The translations under genes and the position numbers were made by a program. From assembly GCA_942492815.1 (NCBI GenBank), contig OW818658.1:7254001-7318000 (forward strand): a stretch of DNA of 64,000 bases, given 5' to 3'. The notes under the pieces are model-generated. The model had not been told where the DNA came from. It did not search any database and saw only the letters and a list, made by a program, of their open reading frames with translations. The stretch is from JAEUWI01 sp942492815 (GTDB lineage: Bacteria; Hydrogenedentota; Hydrogenedentia; Hydrogenedentales; JAEUWI01). Shown one piece after another: positions 42,320 to 52,052 of the stretch; position 1 is the stretch's first letter; each line of letters starts with the position of its first letter.

Positions 42320-43312
42320 CTAATTGTCGCCGACGAACACCTCCAGAGCTCTTACTTCACCACAGTCAAGATCAAGTTCTGCACTAGAAGTGAAGCTCTC
42401 ACGAGACAGAATGGAACTTGGAACAGTACCATAGAACGACAAAGTGACATGACCCGGAGGCAGCTTTTCAACAATAAAATTGCCCAAGTCATCCACCTTA
42501 CAATAAGTCACCGCAAACTGCTCAAGCTCGGAAGTCAACAACGCAATGGAAACATCGGCATCCTGTACTTTTCCTCTCGAGTAAGCAAGATTTCCCTTAA
42601 TACTGGCTGGCGCACAGTAGATTAGCTCCACTAACGTTCCGATCTCCTCTTCAGAGATGTATCGATAGGTTGGGCCAAAGCGCTCGGTGTAGCAAACAAC
42701 CAAGATAGGGTAGTTCAATTCATATGAATCGATCTCGAAGCCCCCGTTGTCATCAGTGATTGCAGATGCAAATCGCTTTAGATCCCAAGTCTGGAAGTTT
42801 GGAGGCAATGAGGCCAGCATAATAGGCACCCCGGACATTTTTGCACCGAAAGGGTCGACTAATGACCCAGTGATTCGTTCCACAGGCCTCGCTCTTAAGA
42901 CAATATCTCCGGATTGGTCTAGCACGGTGGGTATATAAACGACTAACATCTCGTAACCTGGTGAGCGAACAAATAGACTTGAACTCGCGCTAGCTATGTC
43001 GAACTCAAGTTGTTCGCGGTTTTGGCATTTCTTCCACTCCGAGGGAGGTGTTCGATCATATTGCAAAATATCTTGTCCCAATTTCTCGACTGTGTCCCAT
43101 TGAGTTCCATCAACGCGTCTGCCTGACTTCAAGAAATACTCAAAATTGCGAATGGGCTGCATGCTGTTGGCATCATGCAAGCGAATACTTAGACTCTCCG
43201 GTGCGACAGTGCTATTCTGGTTTTTCAGCAACGCCAGCAACGCGATAACGCTTGAAGTAAGTAGGAAGACAACGACAACCACTTGAGTCCGGACTTTGAC
43301 GTCGCTTGGCAT
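42320..43312 (-). CDS. Membrane-anchored protein with CarboxypepD_reg-like region
   Basis: A 330-residue protein starting 20 bp after the YD-repeat gene stop. A hydrophobic segment (residues ~10-32) serves as anchor. The rest is beta-rich, with GSLVDPFGAKMSGVPIML and DDNGGFEIDSYELNYPILVV resembling carboxypeptidase-regulatory-like folds, plus a later repeat KGNLAYSRGKVQDADVSI. GTG 43330 is an alternative start, but ATG 43312 has GGGAG seven bases upstream. The base composition is AT-richer than neighbours, like the C-terminal tip of the upstream gene. Its position fits an accessory or immunity-like partner; function unproven. Confidence 0.6.
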   Translation of the reverse strand: MPSDVKVRTQVVVVVFLLTSSVIALLALLKNQNSTVAPESLSIRLHDANSMQPIRNFEYFLKSGRRVDGTQWDTVEKLGQDILQYDRTPPSEWKKCQNREQLEFDIASASSSLFVRSPGYEMLVVYIPTVLDQSGDIVLRARPVERITGSLVDPFGAKMSGVPIMLASLPPNFQTWDLKRFASAITDDNGGFEIDSYELNYPILVVCYTERFGPTYRYISEEEIGTLVELIYCAPASIKGNLAYSRGKVQDADVSIALLTSELEQFAVTYCKVDDLGNFIVEKLPPGHVTLSFYGTVPSSILSRESFTSSAELDLDCGEVRALEVFVGDN

Positions 43313-43332
43313 CCTGGATCTCCCGGTCACGG

Positions 43333-46300
43333 TCAGTAGTCATTGGGGCGATTTTCGATGGTACACTTCGGCTTTCCATCAATCCAAATGACGCTAGTCC
43401 GTCTAGTGGAAGTTCGCGTACGTGATTCAGTCGTGGCAGTGTTAGTGGAAGTTTGACTTGAGCCGATTCTTCGTGTTCTTGTATCGAAGTAGAGACAGAT
43501 CGTAGTCAAAGTAGTTGTTACAGTTCTCTGTTCCGTCGTAGTCATAGTCCATAAGCAGTAGTAGTCATCTGGTTCTGGGCATGGAAATGAAAAGACTTTC
43601 TTTATCACTTGTGATGATTCATGCCAATTGATGGTAATCCAACCGGAACGTTGGGTGCTATTGAAGGATCTGCACCCCAAGGGAATCCTGAAAAGTCCCA
43701 AGGGATCGCTCGTATTGCTGGGGCTTCCCCCCACAAAGGAATGGAGATTCGGCCCATCAACCATTCCCAACGGATCCCGCGTAGTCCACCGCGACATGTC
43801 GGGGCTGTATTCCCGGTAGGGGAAGTGAAATAGCCGAGCATCGTCATCCCAAGGTTTGCCCGTGTAGGCACCCGCCAGTGAGGCCAGGGCCGCGCCGGTA
43901 TGGGCATACTCGCTGCCATAGGGGTCGTATTCGTAGGCACCCACGGCTACCTTGGACGCATTCCAGGCGCTTCGAGTACTGCCGAGGTTATCGGTGCTAT
44001 AGTAGCGCGCGGTACCGCTGGAAGGTGTGGTGCCCGCAAGGTCGGCGAGGGTGGCGGATACCTGGGCCTGGGGACTACGCACTACGTTGGTCATGGTTAA
44101 TGCGCCCGTGCTTCCATCGGCGTCGCTCTCCGTGCTCACCACATCGAAGCCGATGGTGTAGTTGTACCACGTCTCATCCGTCCCCGCGACGCGGCTTCGA
44201 CGTTTCTTGTCTCCGCCCGTCTCGTAGGTCACGTTGCCTTCGCCAGGAAAGTCGCTGGTCAGGTTGTAGAGTTTGCCGCCATACCGATACCCATAGGTCG
44301 CGTCGTGGGTGCCGTCGTCTCGGGTCGCCAAGCGGCCCCAGTCGTCGTAGGTCATGGTGGTTGTGACGCCATTTTTCGCATGGGTAATCTGCTCATTGGC
44401 GTCGTTGTAGGTGAAGGTTTCCACCGTGCTGCGGGTTCCCGCGATGAGCTGGATGTTGTCGAAGCCATGCTCGGAGTTGGCCTGGGCCTTAATATAGGCG
44501 GCGCGGCCGGTGGTTGTTTCCGTGGTGGTCGCCGAAATGATCTCGTTGAAGTCGGCCCCTTTCGCACCCCAATAGATTTTGACCGAGGTTCCGTCCAGAA
44601 TGGTCCTCAGCTTGTACCACGCGTCCTCCGCCACCGTCGTGGTGTATGTGGCCAAGGTCGTGAGCGTACCACCGTCCACTTGGCGCAGCCGGAGATTGGT
44701 GGGGTTTATTTCCAGGTAGAGCTGGTCGTTTCCTCCGATGGTGCGTAGCACGACATCCGCCTTACCGGTGCTGCTGTAGCGGATATAGTCGAAGCTGAGA
44801 TCGTGATCCGCATCGGTTTCAGTGAGATATAACTCCCGCACCGACGCATCCGACGTATTTTTCATCACGCCTCCCGACACGGAAAAGTAGCCCGTACTGC
44901 CCGACCAGCCCGTAATGTTGCCATCCTCAAAATCGTCGTACCAAGGCACGACCTTGGTCAGCATGTTGTCGCCATCGTCGTAGGTGTATTCATAAGTCGC
45001 CTCGATGGTCGGTGTGGCGTGGTTACCGCGAATGGCCTCGATCAGCCGCTCCCGACCATCGTAGTCGTAGGTCCAGTAACTTCCATCCTCGTGGTCGATC
45101 CGGGTGATGCTCCCGCCATTATCGAAGGTGTAGTCGAAGCCTTGCTTGACCGTGGCCCCGTCCTTGTGGCGAATGGAGTCCTGGCGACCGCTGGCGTCAT
45201 AGGTGTACTCCGTGTGCATGCCGTTCGGGATGTCTACGCGGGTCAGGCGGTTGCCCGCGTCGTAGGTGTAATCCCAAACCTTGCTTCCGGGTGCGGTGAG
45301 CGTGTCCAACTGGCCGATGTCGTTGTAGGTGTAGGCGGTGGTGTTACCGTGGTAGTCCTCCATGGTTAACACATTGCCGCCATCGTCATAGGTGTAGGTC
45401 AATACGGAATCGTCATAGTCCGTGATGGTCAACAGACGGCCCACGGCGTCGTAGCTGTAGCGCAGGCCGTCCACGGCGTCAATCCAGTCGGTGAGTTTTA
45501 CCAATCGCCCTTCGCCGTCGTATTCGTAATTGGCCGTGTAGGTGCTGGAGCCATACTCCACGGACTCCAATTGACCGGTGGTGCTGCTGTAGGCGTAGGT
45601 CGTAGGATCCACCGTACCCGAGGTGCCCGCGCCTACCGATTCCTGGCGCCCTGCCGCATCGTAGAAGTAATGGGTTTCCTTGCCAATCTCGTCCGTCACT
45701 TCGGTCAAGCGGAAGGCGGTGTCGTAGGTGTTGGTGGTCTCATGGCCGAGGGAATCCGTGACCGTGACCAACTGGCCCAGACTATTGTAGGCGTAATCGA
45801 TATCGCCCACGGCATCCGTCACCTTCACGGTCCGGCCCATGTGGTCATACTCGTAGCTGGTCGTATTCCCGCCGAAGTCCGTTCGCGAGGCCACCTGGCC
45901 CAGCTTGTTGTAGACGATGGTGGAGGTGATGGCGCTGCCCGCCGGGTGGGTGATGGTCTCCATACGCCCCAAGGCGTCGTAGGCATAGTCCGTCTCGATG
46001 CCCGCCGCGTCTATGGTGGTTTCGAGCAAGCCATCCGCGTTGTAAATCCACTCCGTTTCGTGGGTTAGGGCGTCGGTTACTTTAACCAGGTTTGCACCGC
46101 CGCTCCCACAACCGCAGGTTGGGTCGCCGTACTCATATTCAGTGACTTTGCCACGCGGGTCCGTCATTTCCACCATATTCCCGAGGTCGTCGTAAACGTA
46201 GCTCGTGGTGATGGCGAGGCCGGCAGGATCCTGCACCACTTCTTCCAAGCGCCCGAGGGCGTCATAGACATAGGTGGTCTCGGTACCCAACGGACTTATG

Positions 46301-49300
46301 GTCTTCGTCACATATCCATAAGCATCGTACTCAAACTGATTCCCGTCCGGGTCGAGGGCGGGGTGTGATACCTTTTCCAACTGGTTATTGGCGTCGTACT
46401 CCTGGAGCGTCTCGATGCCCGCCGCATCGATAACCTTGGTGAGCCAAAGTCCCGAGGCGTCATACTCATACTCCGTCACCGGCCCCGTACCTTTGCTTGC
46501 CGTCAGGATGCTTCCCACGGCGTTATAGGTATATTCCACATAGGCCACACTCCCCGGCGCTGTAACTTCCGTCATGTTCCGGTCTGCATCGTAGGTGTAG
46601 GTCCAGCGCTCGTAGTTCGTGGCGTCCACATAGTAGTCGATATAGCGGGAAATGCTGTTGTCGCTGGTGACGGGGGTGTTTACCACTTTATCCAGGAGCG
46701 TGACGCCATCATAATTCGATATGGTGCAAACATTCGTCGAAATGCTGCGGTCGTACACGGTCGTGAGTCCGTCGGCGTTGTCCACTTCGATCTTGTAGGC
46801 CTCGTAGTCGGAGAGACTGTTCACGCCGAAGGTCCAGGCCAGGTCCGTTTCTATGGCGCGCTTATTGGTGATCTTGGTGATGAATTGAGAGTCCGGCGCA
46901 CTGCCATTTGTGCCGTATTCGTACTCTACGGTCTTGCTGGCGTGATCGGTGACCGTGATCAGTTCATACGAACCGTTATACGTAAACGATACTGAGTTCA
47001 GTACGGTGCTGTTCTTTTTGAGTTCCACCGAGGTGATAAGATTGCCACTGTAGGTGAAGGCGAGGTGCTGGGCATCGCCCGCCGGGGACTGAACTTTGGT
47101 CAGCCGACCTACAGCGACACTGGCATTGTCGTACACGAGGGTCGTGGTGCTGCCCATGGCATCAACCATGGCCTCGGCACGGGCGATGTAGTCCCCCGAG
47201 GTGGTGGAGGCGCTGAACTCGATGCGGCTGCCACGACCGAACTCCAAAGTGAATTCGAGTGTCGTCGTATCGCGTTTCAACACATTGGCAAGTTCATTTG
47301 GGTTGGCGGTGGCGGAGCGCTTGTATAGGTTGTAGCCGCCCGCCGTGGAATCGAGGGTGTAGGTGCGATAGGTACCGCTTCCATCCCAATAGAGCACGGT
47401 GGTCGGCGTTGCGCCGCCGGAGGTGCGCAGGTGGAGGTTATAACTGTGAGACCAGCCCGCGCCGATGTTGTTTTCCCACCACTTGGCTGTGTTGGAAGTT
47501 TCCGGCCGGGGGAATCCCTTCTTCGAGCGGTAGTTGCGCCGGAACGTAAGGTCCCAATCACCGAGGGTATTCAGTCTAAGGTCGGTCTCGTCCAGATTAA
47601 GCGAAGACTCGAAGGAGTTGATCGTGGCAGTCACGCCGGGGGCGTTGAAGCCGGAAACCGCATTGGGACTACCCGGGGACCCCGCAGTCGACCTGAGACG
47701 ATCATTGAAACCGCCGCCCCCCCCGCCTGAACCACCACCACCGCCGCCGCTGCCACCGCCGCTGCCACCAGCTCCACCACTCAGGTTATCTCCGGCCCAA
47801 TCACTGCAACAAGTGCCCGGCGTGGGTACACATGGGGGGATGGTACCATCGGAGGTTCCCCCGCCGCCGCCATTGCCGCCACGCAGTTCCGCCAGTGCCT
47901 CGGGCGCGAGCACTTGCGCCACATCCACGTCCTCCGCACTCACGAGTGCCTCGCCCTTCCAGCGCGCGGCGAAGTCCGCACGCGGCAGGAGGCTTTCCGG
48001 CTGGCCGGAATCGAAGATGTGCAAATGATCGGCGCCCACTTCGCGCACCAGAACGAAATGGTTGCCGTCGAGCAGTGCGACGAAGGGCGCTGCGAGTTCT
48101 TCCGGCGTTGACGCACGTACACCGCCGAGGGCGAGGCCCTTGGCCTCCGCCGCGCGGACGAGGCCGGCCATGGTGGTGCCGGATTCATCGGTACCCGCTA
48201 ACGCGGCCAACTCTTCCACGGTGCTATCGATGCTGTTGAGCGCGAGCCACTGCTGGAGGGCCTGGGGGCCGCAATGCATGGCGAAGGGCGCGGGCGATTC
48301 GGGTGCGGGGACTTCCTTCGCCGCCGCGACCACTTCCACGGTGCCCTGTTGGTTGGAAAGGATGTATTCGATCTCCTGCCGGGCTGCGGGCGCGGCGGGG
48401 GCATTACCATAGCGCTCGACCACTTCCTGATAGAGCTGGAGGGCCTGCTCGTAGTCGCCGTTGATCTGGTAGAGCCCGGCCATGTTCAGCAGGGCTTGAT
48501 CGGCGAACACGTCGTCCGGGCTTTTCTCCAGCAGAGCCTGGTAGCCCGCGATGGCTTCATTTGGATCGTAGGGGTTTTGCCGGGCGGCGATGTCGGCGAG
48601 GTAGTACATGGCGGCCGCCTTCGGCTCGGAGCCGGTGCGGTAGGCGAAGGTGTTTTTGAAATGCACCGAGGCACTATCGAAATCGTTCAGGACATAGTAC
48701 GCCTCGGCGATGGAGGCCTCCATGGCGGCGCGGAGCCAGTCGTAGACCCGCTCGTCCGCCAGGGCGGCGGAAACGCCGGCGCTCTCGAATTCATCGATCA
48801 TGCCTCCGAACTGGAGTACGCGCTCGGCGCTGTTGTGGTACTTGAGGAACTCCATGCGCGCGAGGAGATAGCGGGCGGTCCAGCGGGCGATGGAAGGCTC
48901 GCCGGAGGACACGGTACCCTTCAGATAGACGTGACACGCCTCCTCGTATTCTCCGCCCATGAAGACCGCCGTGTCGCGGTAGTAGTGCATGAAATCGCTT
49001 TGGAGGGGATGGGTTGTGTCCTGCTGCATGGCGCGGTGGGCCAAATCGAGGGTCTGGTCCGCATAGCGGGCCGCGATTTCCCGATCATTGATTTCCAGAG
49101 CCTGGAGCATGCGGTGCTGGAAGAACTCGATGAGGGCGTAGCGGCTTTCCACGGACTGGTAGCGCGAAAGCAGGGCCTCATTGCCCTGGGGCAGGCCCGC
49201 CTCGACGGCGGCAAAGGGCGCCAGGTTGCCTTCCTTCTCTCTATCCTTCAGATTGTTGAAAATGGAATCGAACTGGGTTTGGGCATCGATGACGGGCGGG

Positions 49301-50202
49301 GTGTTGCTGTAGTGCTCCATGACGTCGAGTGTGGCCAGGAGGGCGCCGAGGTGATCGCCGGAGACAAGCAATTCATTGGCCGCAATGAGGGCGGGCGCGG
49401 CGGGCGTGGAGTCGGGAGCGGTGAGGTAATAGCGGGGCTCGAATTCGGGTGACTGACCAACACCGCCGTCACCCGCCTGGGCCACTTGCACCGGGGCGGG
49501 TGCCGGCGGCTGGGGATTTTTTAGGCGCGTCAAGAAAGCGGTGGCATCGGGCAGGGCCTGTGTGGCGCGGGGTACGGGGACGTAGCTCAGTTCGGTCTTG
49601 CGCCGGGGGGCCGTGCTGGTTGGCGCGGGGTGGTTGAGCTTGTCCTTGAGGGGCGTGGGCGTGATGGCGAGGTTGAGGTTGTTCGCGACGCCCTCGGCTT
49701 GGGCGAGTTTGGAGGCGAGACCTTCGGGTGTTGCTGGTATAGCCGGCATGGGGAGATTGTCATCCCCGCGCATGCGGGGATCCAGTGCGCTCGCGGGGTT
49801 TGCGTCGCCCGGCCCCTGGATTCCCGCCTTCGCGGGAATGACAGCACCCCCCGCAGACGCGCCCTGCGGCAATGGGGGGCTGGAAAGCTGCCCCTCCAAG
49901 AATGCGCCTTGCGGCGCTGGAATCACAGGCGGGACGCCTGTGCCACTTTCTTGCGCGCTTTGCGGCGCGGGGCTGGCGTCCGCCAGGCGGAGGGGGCTAT
50001 TGGGAATGGCAGGTTCGGAGGCGGTGCGCAGGGAAGCCTCCATGTCGAGCAGGGCCTCCAAATCAATGGACTCTGCCGCCCCTCCCCCGGCAGATGCCGC
50101 AGGCAGGAAATGCCACGCCTGCACGGAACTGGGGAGGAAGGTGAGCGCGGTGAAGACGGAGACGCAACGGAGAAATAGCTGATGACGCGCGAACAGAGAC
50201 AT
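43333..50202 (-). CDS. Giant YD/RHS repeat protein with TPR and C39-like peptidase
   Basis: A 2289-residue exported protein: signal peptide (~1-29); low-complexity region containing an in-frame REP repeat (~121-148); TPR-like helical repeats (~240-630); a papain-like C39 peptidase domain (~640-770) with Cys in MHCGPQALQQWL (~642), His in NHFVLV (~713) and Asp in IFDSGQPE (~729); a poly-Gly linker (~775-830); a DUF6531-like start (DLTFRRNY); many YD repeats (~1050-2080); an inserted LamG/ConA-like beta domain (~1754-1920); and the RHS core ending DPLGLF (~2170). A 119-residue Thr/Cys-rich tip follows. GAGGG precedes ATG. Likely a secreted, self-processing RHS-type shell with an effector or adhesin tip. 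Confidence 0.92.
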   Translation of the reverse strand: MSLFARHQLFLRCVSVFTALTFLPSSVQAWHFLPAASAGGGAAESIDLEALLDMEASLRTASEPAIPNSPLRLADASPAPQSAQESGTGVPPVIPAPQGAFLEGQLSSPPLPQGASAGGAVIPAKAGIQGPGDANPASALDPRMRGDDNLPMPAIPATPEGLASKLAQAEGVANNLNLAITPTPLKDKLNHPAPTSTAPRRKTELSYVPVPRATQALPDATAFLTRLKNPQPPAPAPVQVAQAGDGGVGQSPEFEPRYYLTAPDSTPAAPALIAANELLVSGDHLGALLATLDVMEHYSNTPPVIDAQTQFDSIFNNLKDREKEGNLAPFAAVEAGLPQGNEALLSRYQSVESRYALIEFFQHRMLQALEINDREIAARYADQTLDLAHRAMQQDTTHPLQSDFMHYYRDTAVFMGGEYEEACHVYLKGTVSSGEPSIARWTARYLLARMEFLKYHNSAERVLQFGGMIDEFESAGVSAALADERVYDWLRAAMEASIAEAYYVLNDFDSASVHFKNTFAYRTGSEPKAAAMYYLADIAARQNPYDPNEAIAGYQALLEKSPDDVFADQALLNMAGLYQINGDYEQALQLYQEVVERYGNAPAAPAARQEIEYILSNQQGTVEVVAAAKEVPAPESPAPFAMHCGPQALQQWLALNSIDSTVEELAALAGTDESGTTMAGLVRAAEAKGLALGGVRASTPEELAAPFVALLDGNHFVLVREVGADHLHIFDSGQPESLLPRADFAARWKGEALVSAEDVDVAQVLAPEALAELRGGNGGGGGTSDGTIPPCVPTPGTCCSDWAGDNLSGGAGGSGGGSGGGGGGSGGGGGGFNDRLRSTAGSPGSPNAVSGFNAPGVTATINSFESSLNLDETDLRLNTLGDWDLTFRRNYRSKKGFPRPETSNTAKWWENNIGAGWSHSYNLHLRTSGGATPTTVLYWDGSGTYRTYTLDSTAGGYNLYKRSATANPNELANVLKRDTTTLEFTLEFGRGSRIEFSASTTSGDYIARAEAMVDAMGSTTTLVYDNASVAVGRLTKVQSPAGDAQHLAFTYSGNLITSVELKKNSTVLNSVSFTYNGSYELITVTDHASKTVEYEYGTNGSAPDSQFITKITNKRAIETDLAWTFGVNSLSDYEAYKIEVDNADGLTTVYDRSISTNVCTISNYDGVTLLDKVVNTPVTSDNSISRYIDYYVDATNYERWTYTYDADRNMTEVTAPGSVAYVEYTYNAVGSILTASKGTGPVTEYEYDASGLWLTKVIDAAGIETLQEYDANNQLEKVSHPALDPDGNQFEYDAYGYVTKTISPLGTETTYVYDALGRLEEVVQDPAGLAITTSYVYDDLGNMVEMTDPRGKVTEYEYGDPTCGCGSGGANLVKVTDALTHETEWIYNADGLLETTIDAAGIETDYAYDALGRMETITHPAGSAITSTIVYNKLGQVASRTDFGGNTTSYEYDHMGRTVKVTDAVGDIDYAYNSLGQLVTVTDSLGHETTNTYDTAFRLTEVTDEIGKETHYFYDAAGRQESVGAGTSGTVDPTTYAYSSTTGQLESVEYGSSTYTANYEYDGEGRLVKLTDWIDAVDGLRYSYDAVGRLLTITDYDDSVLTYTYDDGGNVLTMEDYHGNTTAYTYNDIGQLDTLTAPGSKVWDYTYDAGNRLTRVDIPNGMHTEYTYDASGRQDSIRHKDGATVKQGFDYTFDNGGSITRIDHEDGSYWTYDYDGRERLIEAIRGNHATPTIEATYEYTYDDGDNMLTKVVPWYDDFEDGNITGWSGSTGYFSVSGGVMKNTSDASVRELYLTETDADHDLSFDYIRYSSTGKADVVLRTIGGNDQLYLEINPTNLRLRQVDGGTLTTLATYTTTVAEDAWYKLRTILDGTSVKIYWGAKGADFNEIISATTTETTTGRAAYIKAQANSEHGFDNIQLIAGTRSTVETFTYNDANEQITHAKNGVTTTMTYDDWGRLATRDDGTHDATYGYRYGGKLYNLTSDFPGEGNVTYETGGDKKRRSRVAGTDETWYNYTIGFDVVSTESDADGSTGALTMTNVVRSPQAQVSATLADLAGTTPSSGTARYYSTDNLGSTRSAWNASKVAVGAYEYDPYGSEYAHTGAALASLAGAYTGKPWDDDARLFHFPYREYSPDMSRWTTRDPLGMVDGPNLHSFVGGSPSNTSDPLGLFRIPLGCRSFNSTQRSGWITINWHESSQVIKKVFSFPCPEPDDYYCLWTMTTTEQRTVTTTLTTICLYFDTRTRRIGSSQTSTNTATTESRTRTSTRRTSVIWIDGKPKCTIENRPNDY
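49759..49842. repeat. 84-bp REP doublet inside the RHS coding sequence
   Basis: Inverted relative to the copy at 28382-28465 and about 89% identical, with the same hairpin-spacer-hairpin layout. Its length, 84 bp, is exactly 28 codons, and it is read through in frame as VIPAKAGIQGPGDAN...MRGDDN near residues 121-148 of the giant protein. Confidence 0.92.
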
Positions 50203-50654
50203 TGGGGAAGCCCTCTTCCTTGCTGTAATACGCCTATGCTTTACTGCTACTGCTGCCGCGACACATGCCGCTTGTTTTGACCCTACAGTAAAATATTGCG
50301 TTTGTCAACGACAAATTTTCAGCGGGTCTGATCGCGGCGAATGGGCAGGGCGCATTGTTGAAAAAGCTCGAATAGCACTGCAAAACTTGGCCAGGATTCT
50401 CGATTGGGGACGGATCTGCGGTTCGGGTTTGTTCTTGAACTGCGGGGATTGTAAAAACGCGGGACGGTCCCGCACGTTGTGGGGCCTGTCCCTCGGAGAG
50501 GGCGGCGGTGGTGAGCGGGCATGGACGGCGCATACCGGTTGGGCTTGTGTGCAGGACGGTCCCGTCGAATTTTCCCGTCGAATTTTCATTGACGTATTCC
50601 CCTCGCTCGACGCACACTGGCGGTGTACGTGTTTTCAACGAGAGGACGTCACCC
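50203..50654. other. Gene-free region with short GGGACNGTCCC palindromes
   Basis: About 450 bp between the divergent RHS and QxxDGSW genes. Contains GCGGGACGGTCCCGC near 50458 and a second similar palindrome near 50553, matching short palindromes in the 41.4-kb region. Promoters for both genes must lie here but none is clear. A frame opening leftward from 50508 into the downstream gene has no better start. Confidence 0.5.
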
Positions 50655-51671
50655 ATGAAAAGAATCTTTGCCCTGATTATTGCGAGCCTCGGTCTGCATT
50701 GGACCGTGTCCGCCGCAGAGGCTACCCCAGACACAAAATTGGCCATCGACGCCGCCATCCCGCCCGCCCTGCGCTATCTGGAAAAGGAAGCCCTCTCGTG
50801 GAAAGCGGAGATGGGCTGCGCATCGTGCCACCATGCGCCTATGATGTTGTGGTCCTGCGAGACGGCGAAGAGCAAAGGCTTCACCGTGAACGAGGAGGCC
50901 GTGGCAGAAATCCGGGCCTTCATTTTGGATGAGAACAATGGGGCAAAGCTCTTCCCGCCCGCCGACGCCCCGCCGGATCGGGATGGCACGCAGATAGGCT
51001 CCATTTACGCCCTCCTCGCGCTGAATGCGAGTCCGGGTGGCTGGGAAAATGCCGCGCTGGTCTCGCGCACACGGGTACACTTTGCGGGGGCCCAGCGGGA
51101 GGACGGATCTTGGCCGCCCTTCCCGAGCATGGGTCGTCCGCCCATACTGGAGCAGGGCGGAGCCAGTGCGCAATTACTCGTCGCGGCCTTTGCGGGATTG
51201 CCCGCCGCCGCCGTGACGCCGGAAACGGAGGCCACGGTGGAAAAAGCAAAAGCGTGGCTCGCCCAGCGGTTGGAAACGCCGTCGCACCAGCAGGAAGTCA
51301 CCCGATATATGGCGGCGCTTGCGACGGGCGCTTCTCCGGAGATTCTGGCCGAGCGCGAAGCGTCACTCCGCGCGCAGCAGCGTCCCGATGGAAGCTGGGC
51401 GCAGACGCCCGATCTCGCGGGCGATGCCCTGGCCACCGGACAGACGTTGTATGCACTGGGGAAAGCCGGAAAGCGCCTCAATGATCCCGCCGTCGCACGG
51501 GCGGTGGCTTTCCTCGCGGGTGCGCAGCAGCCCGACGGATCGTGGCCCATGGTGTCGCGTCCCGTGGTGGGTGGCCCGGCGGATGGGAGCACGGAGCCAA
51601 GCAAGAATATGGCGCCGATTACGTGTATGGGGACCGGCTGGGCGGTGGTGGGGCTGCTGGCGGTGATGTGA
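50655..51671 (+). CDS. QxxDGSW repeat protein with CxxCH motif
   Basis: A 338-residue exported protein (signal peptide to about residue 20, SLGLHWTVSAAEA). It carries several repeats of the QxxDGSW type found in terpene cyclases and prenyltransferase-like alpha/alpha barrels (QREDGSWPP, QRPDGSWAQ, QQPDGSWPM). An unusual CASCHH near residue 55 matches the CxxCH haem c attachment motif, so it may carry covalent haem. The start is ATG 50655 with GAGAGG upstream; a frame to 50508 lacks a better signal. Substrate unknown; squalene-hopene cyclase-like fold is inferred, not activity. Confidence 0.78.
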   Translation: MKRIFALIIASLGLHWTVSAAEATPDTKLAIDAAIPPALRYLEKEALSWKAEMGCASCHHAPMMLWSCETAKSKGFTVNEEAVAEIRAFILDENNGAKLFPPADAPPDRDGTQIGSIYALLALNASPGGWENAALVSRTRVHFAGAQREDGSWPPFPSMGRPPILEQGGASAQLLVAAFAGLPAAAVTPETEATVEKAKAWLAQRLETPSHQQEVTRYMAALATGASPEILAEREASLRAQQRPDGSWAQTPDLAGDALATGQTLYALGKAGKRLNDPAVARAVAFLAGAQQPDGSWPMVSRPVVGGPADGSTEPSKNMAPITCMGTGWAVVGLLAVM

Positions 51672-51724
51672 GCAAGCTGGGCGTTCCCGCGATTCGAACG
51701 ATCGAGGACGACATTGGATCACGG

Positions 51725-51956
51725 TCGTGCCACACGATTGCGAGGAACGAGCATTCGTGTGGCCGTTGTAGGGGGGCCTGAACCATAAACCACTTCTGAA
51801 CGAGCGGTTTGTCGTCCGTCAATCTTTACTTAGCATCGTTTGCGTCATCAGTGAAATAAATCCCCGTCAAGACGCTGGTAGAAGTCGCTCTGAATGCCCG
51901 ACGGCCTTTTCGCGTACGGCACACGAATGCTCGTTCCTCGCAATCGTGTGGCACGA
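51725..51956. repeat. Foldback element with ~41-bp inverted arms
   Basis: Arms 51725-51766 and 51916-51956 are inverted copies with one indel, containing TCGTGCCACACGATTGCGAG and GCATTCGTGTGG. The interior has no gene. A single arm of the same sequence lies at 31798-31838. No clear target duplication. Confidence 0.88.
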
Positions 51957-52001
51957 CTGATCATCAAAGTGGCCCGTGAGGTTTCGAAACATCGGGCTAA
52001 C

Positions 52002-52031
52002 AAAAAAGGCCCGGAATCACTTCCGGGCCTT
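52002..52031 (-). terminator. Rho-independent terminator of the aldolase gene
   Basis: An 11-bp perfect stem (52006-52016 with 52021-52031, 4-base loop) followed on the minus strand by six T. Located 22 bp past the stop. Confidence 0.93.
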
Positions 52032-52052
52032 GCGCATTCTTCTTGATCAGAT

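Noticed and set aside
41929..42387. Open frame of 152 codons in the 1.1-kb gap
   Set aside because: Overlaps the foldback and the next gene on the opposite strand, no ribosome-binding site and random composition.
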